Assembly (NCBI GenBank): GCA_007135015.1
Contig: SLJS01000180.1
Coordinates: 1 to 5,018 of the forward strand
DNA: 5,018 nt
Direction of reading: 5' to 3'
Source of the DNA: Alcanivorax sp.
Lineage (GTDB): Bacteria; Pseudomonadota; Gammaproteobacteria; Pseudomonadales; Alcanivoracaceae
A model generated the notes under the pieces. The model had not been told where the DNA came from and searched no databases. It worked only from the letters and a program-made list of their open reading frames with translations. Shown here in pieces: positions 1 through 5,018 of this stretch (position 1 is the stretch's first letter; each line of letters opens with the position of its first letter). The translations under genes were made by a program, and so were the position numbers.

Positions 1-13
1 GGCCCTTCGGGCC
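1..13. other. Short GC hairpin at the left window edge, possibly half of a terminator
   Basis: GGCCC and GGGCC flank a TTC loop. The inverted repeat may continue beyond the left edge, and any T-run for a leftward-reading terminator would lie outside the window. On the plus strand no T-run follows. It resembles the stems of many GC-rich terminators but cannot be confirmed. Confidence 0.3.
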
Positions 14-27
14 TGCGGTTGGCGGCG

Positions 28-48
28 GTCGGTTGTCGGTGGTCGGTC
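28..48 (+). repeat. Three tandem 7-bp units, GTCGGTN
   Basis: GTCGGT occurs at 28, 35 and 42, exactly seven bases apart, with the seventh base T, G and C in turn. This short imperfect tandem repeat lies in noncoding DNA to the left of the REP pair. No function can be assigned. Confidence 0.7.
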
Positions 49-64
49 AACCCTGAACCATCAC

Positions 65-101
65 CGTAGCCCGTATGAAGGCCAAAGGCCGTAATCCGGG
101 G
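65..101 (+). repeat. REP-like element, left copy, GTAG head outward
   Basis: The 37-bp unit starts CGTAGCCCG and ends GTAATCCGGGG. Its terminal parts nearly pair (CCCGTAT with ATCCGGG, one mismatch), and the centre GGCCAAAGGCC forms its own small stem. It is the inverted counterpart of the copy at 152-184. A GTAG head followed by an imperfect palindrome is the hallmark of REP sequences mobilised by RAYT transposases; no such transposase is in the window. Confidence 0.75.
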
Positions 102-151
102 GGATTCCAGAGCGCCTGAACAGAAGCCCCAACAGCCAGGCCGCTTCGCGA

Positions 152-184
152 CCCCGGATTACGCTTCGCTTCATCCGGGCTACG
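152..184 (-). repeat. REP-like element, right copy, inverted relative to the left copy
   Basis: On the minus strand this 33-bp unit starts CGTAGCCCGGATGAAG and ends GTAATCCGGGG. It matches the left copy at 15 of 16 bases at the head and 11 of 11 at the tail. It differs in the loop, where it is 4 bp shorter. CCCGGAT (153-159) pairs perfectly with ATCCGGG (173-179). The two copies face each other over a 50-bp spacer, a BIME/REPIN-type arrangement downstream of rapA. I recognise this consensus as a common intergenic repeat type in GC-rich gammaproteobacteria. Confidence 0.8.
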
Positions 185-185
185 C

Positions 186-210
186 AGGGTTCGGCCTTGC
201 GCCGAGCCCT
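186..210. other. 10-bp stem-loop between the REP pair and rapA
   Basis: AGGGTTCGGC (186-195) faces GCCGAGCCCT (201-210) across a 5-nt loop CTTGC. As plus-strand RNA all ten positions pair, one as a U-G wobble; as minus-strand rapA 3' RNA there is one C-A mismatch. No T-run follows on either strand, so it is not a standard intrinsic terminator. It could block exonucleases or pause polymerase at the rapA 3' end. Confidence 0.55.
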
Positions 211-228
211 GGCCGGCCACGGACCACC

Positions 229-243
229 AGCGCCGAAGGCGCT
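229..243 (-). other. Perfect 6-bp hairpin containing the rapA stop codon
   Basis: AGCGCC (229-234) and GGCGCT (238-243) form a perfect inverted repeat with a 3-nt loop. On the minus strand the last two bases of the rapA TAG (242-244) are the first two bases of the stem. No U-tract follows. It may contribute to a 3' structure on rapA mRNA together with the stem at 186-210 and the REP pair. Rho-dependent or compound termination is possible, but no terminator can be called. Confidence 0.5.
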
Positions 244-3238
244 ATTCCCCGACCACAATCACCCGGACGGCGTCGAGCTGGCAGTGGGCCTCGGCCAGGT
301 GGCGCTCCAGCGCGGCGGTGCGCTCGCGGATGGCCTGCACCTCGCTTTCCGGGATCTCCGGGTTCTTCTCGCGCAACTGAAGCAGGCGGTTGAGTTCGTG
401 TTCCTGCTCGGCGTGCATGGCTGCCAGGGCCTGGTTGATGAGGGTCTGTGCGCGCCCGGCGGCGATTTCGTGGTCACCGCGCAGCAGCTCGCGCAACAGG
501 TCCTTCTGGCTGCCCACCACCTTGCGCGCCAGTTTCTTGTCCATCTTCTGGCACTGGCGGCTCAGCGCCTCGTGGGTGACGGTCTGGCTGAGATCCCGGC
601 CCTCCACGTTGATCAGGGTGCGCAGCATGCCCTCGGGGAGGAAGCGCTCGGCATGGAGGTGGCGCGGAGCCGGGCACTCCAGCCTGTAGAGGGCTTCCAC
701 CAGCAGGGTGCCGGCGGGCAGTTTCGGGTTTTTCAGCAGGCAGACGCAGGCCTTGCCCCGGTGGCCGCTGAGAACCATGTCCAGGGCGCCGGTATAGAGC
801 GGATGCTCGCGGGTGAGAAACTGCATGTCGTCCCGGGCCAGGGCCGTGGCCCGGTCGTCGGTGACGGTGATGCCTTCTTCCGGCAGGCCGGGGAAGGGCT
901 CCTGCATGTGCGGGCCGGGCTTGAGGATCAGGGCATGGTCCGAGTGCTCTTCGGCCATTACGCCGTGGCGCTCGCATACCTTCTCCAGAAACGGCAGCGG
1001 CGAGTCCTCGTCGAAGGCCTGTACCCGCTCGATCAGCGCCGTGGAGCGCTCCGGATCGTGGGAGGCCATTTCCAGCAGGCGGTCCCGGCCGGTTTCCAGT
1101 TTCTCGTGGATCTCGGCGGCGACCTGCCGGGTCCGCTCCACCAGCTCCGTGGCCAGCGTCTCGTTGTCCGGCTCGTCCAGTGCGCGGCCCAGTAGTTCGC
1201 CGGTGCGCTCCAGGATCTGTCCGCCCGCCGGATTGGTGTGGCAGAAGGCGTCCATGCCCTCCTGGTACCAGCGGAACAGCACCTGCTGGGGGTGGCCGCC
1301 GAAGTAGGGCACATGGATGTGGATGTCGCCTTCCTGGCCGATGCGGTCCAGGCGGCCGATGCGTTGTTCGAGCTGGTCCGGATTGAGAGGCAGGTCCAGC
1401 AGCACCAGGTGGTGGGCGAACTGGAAGTTGCGCCCCTCGCTGCCGATTTCCGAGCAGATCAGCGCCTGGGCGCCGCCTTCGGTTTCGGCAAACCAGGCGG
1501 CGGCCCGGTCACGGCTGATCAGATCCATGCCTTCGTGGAACACGGTCACGCTCAGGCCCTGGCGGTAGCCGCACCAGGCTTCCAGGTCCACGGCGGTGTC
1601 GCGGTCGGCGCAGATCACCAGCACCTTTTCGCCGCGCTGGCGGCGCAGGAACCGCACCAGCCAGTCCACCCTGGGGTCGTTGGCGCACCAGCTGTCGTCG
1701 TCGAAGCGGCGCTCGGGGTGCAGTCTGTCTTCCAGGGGGATGGTCAGGTCCGTGGCCGTGTCCGCGTGAATATCCGGGCAGGGCAGCACCTCGCTGTGCA
1801 CCTGGCGCTCCGGGAAGCCACGGATATTGCGGCGGGTGTTGCGGAACATCACCCGGCCCGGGCCGAAGCGGTCGACCAGTTCGTCGAGCAGTTCAGTGCG
1901 GCGGCTTTCGGAGATGGTCTCGTCGGGCAGCCAGCGGGCGGCCTCCTTTTTCAGCGCCGCGTCCCATTCCGGCTCGTCATGAAGCCGCCCGGCGAGTTCG
2001 GCCACCTCGCGGTAGCGCTCCTGCTCGTCCAGGAAGGCGCCCAGGTCGGGGAAACGCTCCGGGTCCAGCAGATGCAGCCGGGCGAAGTGCCCTTCCGGGC
2101 CGAGCTGTTCCGGCGTGGCGGTGAGCAGCAGCAGGCCCTCCACCCGGGCCGACAGCTCCCGGACCCGGCGGTAGGCCTCGCTTTCGCCCTCCGGGTTCCA
2201 CTCCAGATGATGGGCTTCGTCCACCACCGTCATGTCCCACTCGCCGCCGGCCAGCTCCTCCAGGTCACATTCCTCGAGCAGCTCCGTGGTGCACAGCACC
2301 AGCTGCTCGGACAGGAAGGGGTTGTCCGGTTTCGCGGGCACGGTGGGCTCCGTCGTCGCTTCCTCGCCGGAGCCTTCGGTCTCCTTCTCGTCGAGCGCCA
2401 TGACTTCGGCGATCAGCTGCTGCACGTCCTTGCCCGCGTCCGGGTCGTCCTCGTCCTCCGGTGCGGCGGCTTCTTCCCCGCCGGGCACCGGTTCCTCGTC
2501 CGTCGATTCCATGGCCGCGCGCAGCGAGGCCAGCCGCTCATGATCAAAGATGCTGAAGTGCAGGTTGAAGCGACGCGCCATCTCCACGAACCACTGGTGA
2601 AGCAGCGCCGGTGGCACCAGGATCAGTGCACGGCGGATACGCCCGGTGTGAAGCAACCGGTGCAGGATCAGCCCGGCCTCAATGGTCTTGCCCAGGCCCA
2701 CTTCGTCGGCGAGCAGTACCCGCGGGCGGTCGCGGGAGGAGACCTCCTGGGCGATGAACAGTTGGTGGCCGATCAGGTCGACCCGGGGTCCGGCCAGGCC
2801 GCTGACCGGCGAGCCCAGGGTTTCCTCCCGGGCCTGCAGGGCGGCGTGGCGCAGTTCAAACCAGCCGCTCGAGTCCAGCTGGCGCGAAAGCAGCCGGTCG
2901 CCAGCGGCGCTCAGATCCAGGTGGTGCGCCAGGTGGCTTTCGACCACGGCCTCGATGGCGTCCGGGTCGTCCTCGGGATGGGCGTGGTAGATCAGCACAT
3001 CCTCCGACTCTTCCACCTCGCGCACGATCAGCCGCCGGCCCCGTGCGGTCTCGATGGGCTCGCCGGGGGTGAAGCCGACCCGCGAGAGCGGCGCATTGTC
3101 GCGGGCGTAGGTGCGTTCCTCGTCGCAGGCCGGGAAGAAGATATGAATCAGCCGGTCGTCCACCGCCCGGACGATGCCCAGTCCGAGTTCGGTTTCCGTT
3201 TCGCTCAACCAGCGCTGTCCGGGAGAAAAATCGCTCAT
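242..3238 (-). CDS. rapA: RNA polymerase-associated Swi2/Snf2 ATPase RapA (HepA)
   Basis: RapA binds core RNA polymerase in the cytoplasm and uses ATP hydrolysis to recycle polymerase trapped in post-termination complexes. The 998-residue protein aligns throughout with E. coli RapA (968 aa). The N-terminal Tudor-like region begins with PGQRW (6-10) and ELGLG (17-21). ATPase lobe 1 has motif I DEVGLGKT (178-185, Lys184), DEAH (340-343) and the TAT of motif III (373-375). Lobe 2 has KVLVICA (538-544), VFHEGM (566-571), GSEGRNFQF (599-607) and the arginine-finger motif EQRIGRLDRIGQ (624-635). The RapA C-terminal domain follows, with a charged helical stretch at about 935-985 and the family-typical ending. 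All catalytic motifs look intact and there is no frameshift. The ATG start matches the family N-terminus; a poorly spaced AAGGGG lies 12 nt upstream. The oddity is an acidic insert at about residues 246-305. It is divergent from the methyltransferase gene. The family call is essentially certain; the function is transferred from E. coli. Confidence 0.97.
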   Translation of the reverse strand: MSDFSPGQRWLSETETELGLGIVRAVDDRLIHIFFPACDEERTYARDNAPLSRVGFTPGEPIETARGRRLIVREVEESEDVLIYHAHPEDDPDAIEAVVESHLAHHLDLSAAGDRLLSRQLDSSGWFELRHAALQAREETLGSPVSGLAGPRVDLIGHQLFIAQEVSSRDRPRVLLADEVGLGKTIEAGLILHRLLHTGRIRRALILVPPALLHQWFVEMARRFNLHFSIFDHERLASLRAAMESTDEEPVPGGEEAAAPEDEDDPDAGKDVQQLIAEVMALDEKETEGSGEEATTEPTVPAKPDNPFLSEQLVLCTTELLEECDLEELAGGEWDMTVVDEAHHLEWNPEGESEAYRRVRELSARVEGLLLLTATPEQLGPEGHFARLHLLDPERFPDLGAFLDEQERYREVAELAGRLHDEPEWDAALKKEAARWLPDETISESRRTELLDELVDRFGPGRVMFRNTRRNIRGFPERQVHSEVLPCPDIHADTATDLTIPLEDRLHPERRFDDDSWCANDPRVDWLVRFLRRQRGEKVLVICADRDTAVDLEAWCGYRQGLSVTVFHEGMDLISRDRAAAWFAETEGGAQALICSEIGSEGRNFQFAHHLVLLDLPLNPDQLEQRIGRLDRIGQEGDIHIHVPYFGGHPQQVLFRWYQEGMDAFCHTNPAGGQILERTGELLGRALDEPDNETLATELVERTRQVAAEIHEKLETGRDRLLEMASHDPERSTALIERVQAFDEDSPLPFLEKVCERHGVMAEEHSDHALILKPGPHMQEPFPGLPEEGITVTDDRATALARDDMQFLTREHPLYTGALDMVLSGHRGKACVCLLKNPKLPAGTLLVEALYRLECPAPRHLHAERFLPEGMLRTLINVEGRDLSQTVTHEALSRQCQKMDKKLARKVVGSQKDLLRELLRGDHEIAAGRAQTLINQALAAMHAEQEHELNRLLQLREKNPEIPESEVQAIRERTAALERHLAEAHCQLDAVRVIVVGE
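2324..2503 (-). other. Acidic low-complexity insert within RapA ATPase lobe 1
   Basis: This segment encodes residues 246-305 of RapA. By my recall alignment, E. coli has only nine residues between its DDER and NPF motifs, whereas here about 70 separate HER (233-235) from NPF (306-308). The extra residues are rich in Glu, Asp, Ala, Pro and Gly: about 21 of 60 are acidic, only three are Lys and none is Arg. A short stretch at about 270-286 could form an amphipathic helix. The reading frame is uninterrupted and homology resumes cleanly on both sides, so this is an in-frame insertion in a surface loop between motifs I and II and not an error. Its role is unknown. Confidence 0.85.
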
Positions 3239-3250
3239 GGAAATGGACTA

Positions 3251-3256
3251 CCCCTT
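3251..3256 (-). promoter_or_regulatory. Weak candidate ribosome binding site of rapA
   Basis: The minus strand reads AAGGGG here, leaving 12 nt to the rapA ATG. That is longer than the usual 5-9 nt. The start is therefore chosen mainly by protein homology (PGQRW near the N-terminus), and weak initiation is possible. Confidence 0.4.
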
Positions 3257-3309
3257 GTTTCTTTCCGGCATTGGCCTGATGACGACAGTGGTTTCTTCCT
3301 TCGGCGGGC

Positions 3310-3315
3310 TATGAT
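3310..3315 (+). promoter_or_regulatory. Candidate -10 element for the methyltransferase-NYN operon
   Basis: TATGAT matches the sigma70 consensus TATAAT at five of six positions and sits 36 bp before the methyltransferase ATG. Transcription would start near 3322 and give a leader of about 30 nt containing the ribosome binding site. I find no convincing -35 hexamer at 16-18 bp spacing (the sequence there reads like AGTGGT) and no TG extension, so an activator may be needed or the call may be wrong. Confidence 0.45.
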
Positions 3316-3316
3316 A
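3311..3316 (-). promoter_or_regulatory. Candidate -10 element for rapA, overlapping the rightward -10
   Basis: Read on the minus strand, this is TATCAT, again five of six to TATAAT. It overlaps the plus-strand candidate by five bases because the core is nearly palindromic. A start near 3304 would give rapA a leader of about 65 nt. The -35 position at 17 bp spacing reads CGGTAA, a poor match, so support rests on the -10 and on the divergent arrangement only. Confidence 0.35.
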
Positions 3317-3338
3317 CACACCCGAAAGGCTCTTTACC

Positions 3339-3344
3339 GAGGAG
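3339..3344 (+). promoter_or_regulatory. Ribosome binding site of the lipoprotein methyltransferase
   Basis: GAGGAG ends seven bases before the ATG at 3352, close to ideal Shine-Dalgarno spacing. It fixes the start that gives a complete lipoprotein signal peptide. Confidence 0.85.
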
Positions 3345-3351
3345 AAACGCC

Positions 3352-4224
3352 ATGAATCGCCCGAAGCACCTTATCGCGCTGCCGCTGATGCTGGCCCTGG
3401 GGGCATGCAATGGCGAGCCACCGGCGCCGGAGACCGCCGATGCCGGCGGGGAGGTCCGCGCGCTGGTGGAGCAGGCCGCCGAGGGCGAGCACCGTTCGGC
3501 GGAAAACCGCGAGCGCAACCGCTCCCGCAATCCCGCCGATACCCTGGTGTTCTTCGGCCTGCAACCGGACTGGACGGTGGTGGAAGTCTGGCCCGGCGGC
3601 GGCTGGTACACCGAGGTGCTGGCGCCGGTGCTGCGCGAGCAGGGCAGGCTGGTGGCGGCGAGCTATCCCGAGGGGGCGGAAGGCTTCCGGGGCCGCATCG
3701 GCCGGGAGTTCAATGAAAAGCTTCGCGAAAATCCCTCGGTGTATGACCGGGTGGAGGTCATTGATTACGGCTCGCCGGCGGGCACGGCGCTGGGGGAACC
3801 GGAAAGCGCGGACATGGTGCTGCTGTCGCGGCACTTTCACAATTTCATCCGCGAGGGCATTGTCGGGGAGGTGCTGGCGGACGCCCGGGCGGTGTTGCGC
3901 CCCGGCGGTGTGCTGGCGGTGATCCAGCACCGCGCCGACGAGGACGCGGTGCCGGAGGTGGAACAGCGCACCGGCTATGTGCGCCAGTCCTGGCTGGTCG
4001 AGCGGGTCGAGCAGGCCGGCTTCCGGCTGGACGGCCAGAGTGAACTGAACGCCAACCCCGCTGACCGGAAGGCTTATCCGGCGGGGGTCTGGACCCTGCC
4101 GCCGTCGCTGCGCCATTGCGGGGCCATGGAAGACGATGAAGAGCGCGCCGAATGCGAGCGCAAGTACCGTGAAATCGGCGAGAGCGACCGGATGACGTTG
4201 CGTTTTATCAAGCCGGAGTCCTGA
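3352..4224 (+). CDS. Predicted lipoprotein with class I SAM-dependent methyltransferase domain (COG4798-like)
   Basis: The 290-residue protein starts with a lipoprotein signal: basic MNRPKH, a hydrophobic core at about 7-16, and the lipobox LGAC with Cys19 as the predicted lipidated residue. Asn at +2 favours the outer membrane under the E. coli sorting rule. After a Pro/Glu/Ala-rich tether (20-40) comes a Rossmann-type methyltransferase domain. It has HRSAENRERNR (48-58), glycine-rich motif I VVEVWPGGGWYTEVL (76-90), the strand-loop ADMVLLSRHFHNF (153-165), LRPGGVLAVIQHR (182-194), and the ending IGESDRMTLRFIKP (275-288). I recognise this pattern from 'predicted methyltransferase' COG4798 proteins; substrate and reaction are unknown. 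Two cysteines, Cys256 and Cys268, lie in a charged segment before the ending and could form a disulfide if exported. The start is supported by AGGAG seven nt upstream and by the signal peptide. It is probably cotranscribed with the NYN gene downstream. The fold is likely; enzymatic activity is unproven. Confidence 0.87.
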   Translation: MNRPKHLIALPLMLALGACNGEPPAPETADAGGEVRALVEQAAEGEHRSAENRERNRSRNPADTLVFFGLQPDWTVVEVWPGGGWYTEVLAPVLREQGRLVAASYPEGAEGFRGRIGREFNEKLRENPSVYDRVEVIDYGSPAGTALGEPESADMVLLSRHFHNFIREGIVGEVLADARAVLRPGGVLAVIQHRADEDAVPEVEQRTGYVRQSWLVERVEQAGFRLDGQSELNANPADRKAYPAGVWTLPPSLRHCGAMEDDEERAECERKYREIGESDRMTLRFIKPES

Positions 4225-4238
4225 TCCGGGCCTTCATA

Positions 4239-4244
4239 AAGGAG
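4239..4244 (+). promoter_or_regulatory. Ribosome binding site of the NYN-LOTUS gene
   Basis: AAGGAG lies seven bases before the ATG at 4252 in the 27-bp gap after the methyltransferase stop. An in-frame TAA overlaps its upstream edge, so this site decides the start. A strong independent site suggests the gene is translated without coupling to its upstream neighbour. Confidence 0.85.
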
Positions 4245-4251
4245 AGAAAGC

Positions 4252-5018
4252 ATGACCCGCGGTGAAACCGGCAACCTGGCCGTCTTCTGTGACTTCGAGA
4301 ACATTGCTCTAGGCGTCCGCGATGCCCGCTATGCGAAGTTCGACATCCAGAAGGTGCTTGAGCGGCTGCTGGTCAAGGGCAATATCGTGGTGCGCAAGGC
4401 CTACTGCGACTGGGAGCGCTACCGCGAGTTCCGCCCTGCCATGCACGAGGCCGCCTTCGAGCTGATCGAGATTCCCCACCTGCGACAGTCCGGCAAGAAT
4501 TCCGCGGACATCCGTCTGGTGGTGGATGCCCTGGACCTCTGCTATACCAAGGCCCATGTGGACACCTTCGTGGTAGTGAGCGGCGACTCGGATTTCTCGC
4601 CGCTGGTCAGCAAGCTGCGCGAGAACAACAAGCTGGTGATCGGCGTGGGGGTCAAGAGCTCCACCTCGGACTTGCTGATCGCCGGTTGTGACGAGTTCAT
4701 CTTCTACGATGACCTGGTACGCGACAGCGAGAAAAAGCAGCAGGACAAGCGCCGCCGCAAGGCGCCTGCCAAGAAGGCGGCGAAGAAGGGGCAGGAACAG
4801 GTGGAGCGCTCCGAGGACGAGCGCCGCCAGGAGGCGCTGGATCTGGTGCTGGAGACGGTGGAGGATCTGTTCGAGGAGCGCGGTGATCAGGACAAGGTCT
4901 GGGGTTCCATGGTCAAGCAGGCCCTCAAGCGCCGCAAGCCCGGGTTCTCCGAAAGCTACCACGGCTTCAAGAGCTTCAATCATCTGCTGCAGGAAGCCCA
5001 GAAACTCGGGCTTCTGGA
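4252..5018 (+). CDS. NYN (LabA/PIN-like) domain protein with C-terminal OST-HTH/LOTUS domain, 3' end outside window
   Basis: This gene runs off the right edge; 255 codons are present with no stop. Residues about 8-155 form a NYN domain, the PIN/FLAP-like nuclease fold of the LabA/DUF88 (COG1432) group. It has VFCDFENI (11-18) with Asp14, NSADIRLVVDALDL (83-96) with Asp86 and Asp92, VVVSGDSDFSPL (107-118) with Asp112 and Asp114, and the family-typical GVGVKSSTSDLL followed by GCDEFIFYDDL (131-155). The acidic residues expected to bind catalytic metal are all present. A strongly basic Lys/Arg linker (about 161-182) leads to an OST-HTH/LOTUS domain (about 193 to the edge) with Trp217, the QALKRRKPGF stretch and GFKSFNHLLQEA. 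The family is predicted to cleave or bind RNA in the cytoplasm; the specific target is unknown. The ATG at 4252 is chosen because an in-frame TAA at 4237-4239 excludes earlier starts and AGGAG lies seven nt upstream. Family comparison suggests only a few tens of residues are missing. Confidence 0.92.
   Translation, partial: MTRGETGNLAVFCDFENIALGVRDARYAKFDIQKVLERLLVKGNIVVRKAYCDWERYREFRPAMHEAAFELIEIPHLRQSGKNSADIRLVVDALDLCYTKAHVDTFVVVSGDSDFSPLVSKLRENNKLVIGVGVKSSTSDLLIAGCDEFIFYDDLVRDSEKKQQDKRRRKAPAKKAAKKGQEQVERSEDERRQEALDLVLETVEDLFEERGDQDKVWGSMVKQALKRRKPGFSESYHGFKSFNHLLQEAQKLGLL

Noticed and set aside
28..184. Possible CRISPR array from repeated units
   Set aside because: The 7-bp units are contiguous without spacers, and the longer repeats are only two and inverted; this is not CRISPR organisation.
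61..258. 65-codon open frame on the minus strand across the REP pair
   Set aside because: It is made mostly of repeat and hairpin sequence, overlaps the rapA 3' end, and has no recognisable protein content.
197..1195. 332-codon open frame on the plus strand opposite the rapA 3' end
   Set aside because: Same register artefact as above; it ends where rapA uses a rare CTA leucine codon (residue 682). It also begins inside the hairpin-rich noncoding region.
1238..3355. Long 705-codon open frame on the plus strand opposite rapA
   Set aside because: It is in exact codon register with rapA, so its stops would require rare TTA, CTA or TCA codons in rapA; in GC-rich DNA such frames stay open by chance. 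The translation has no recognisable domain and rapA is a clear full-length match.
3334..4116. 260-codon open frame on the minus strand opposite the methyltransferase
   Set aside because: Codon-register shadow of a gene with signal peptide, ribosome binding site and family motifs.
4231..4242. Small hairpin CCTT-CATA-AAGG overlapping the NYN ribosome binding site
   Set aside because: Only four base pairs, too weak to argue for translational control.
4222..4252. Possible readthrough fusion of the methyltransferase with the NYN protein, which share a frame
   Set aside because: A second in-frame stop (TAA at 4237-4239) follows the TGA, and the NYN gene has its own strong ribosome binding site.
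4309..4983. 224-codon open frame on the minus strand opposite the NYN gene
   Set aside because: Codon-register shadow; the sense frame carries the NYN and LOTUS motifs.

Overview
The window is GC-rich gammaproteobacterial-type chromosomal DNA. The best taxonomic signal is a full-length RapA (RNA polymerase recycling ATPase) that I can follow from N- to C-terminus against the Escherichia coli and Pseudomonas proteins from memory. GTAG-headed REP repeats and a Gram-negative lipoprotein signal fit this. The sequence does not fix the genus.

Layout. Positions 1-241 hold no gene. This stretch lies downstream of rapA and is full of secondary structure: a short hairpin at the left edge, three tandem 7-bp units, a head-out inverted pair of REP elements, a 10-bp stem-loop, and a perfect hairpin that contains the rapA stop codon. 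Positions 242-3238 (minus strand) encode RapA, which carries an acidic, probably disordered insert of about 60 residues in its first ATPase lobe. Positions 3239-3351 are a 113-bp divergent intergenic region. It contains a -10-like element that reads well on both strands, followed by a strong ribosome binding site for the rightward gene. Positions 3352-4224 (plus strand) encode a predicted lipoprotein with a COG4798-type class I methyltransferase fold. From 4252 to the right edge (plus strand, incomplete) lies a NYN-domain RNase-like protein with a C-terminal OST-HTH/LOTUS RNA-binding domain. It starts 27 bp after the methyltransferase stop and has its own strong Shine-Dalgarno sequence.

How the genes relate. 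The two rightward genes look like one operon, divergent from rapA. RapA acts on stalled or post-termination RNA polymerase, and the NYN-LOTUS protein is predicted to bind and cut RNA, so two of the three genes concern RNA metabolism. The lipoprotein methyltransferase does not fit that theme, and its predicted export is hard to reconcile with a need for cytoplasmic S-adenosylmethionine. I see no mobile element with a transposase, no CRISPR, no tRNA or rRNA, and no clear defence or biosynthetic system. Apart from the points listed as findings, this looks like an ordinary chromosomal region.
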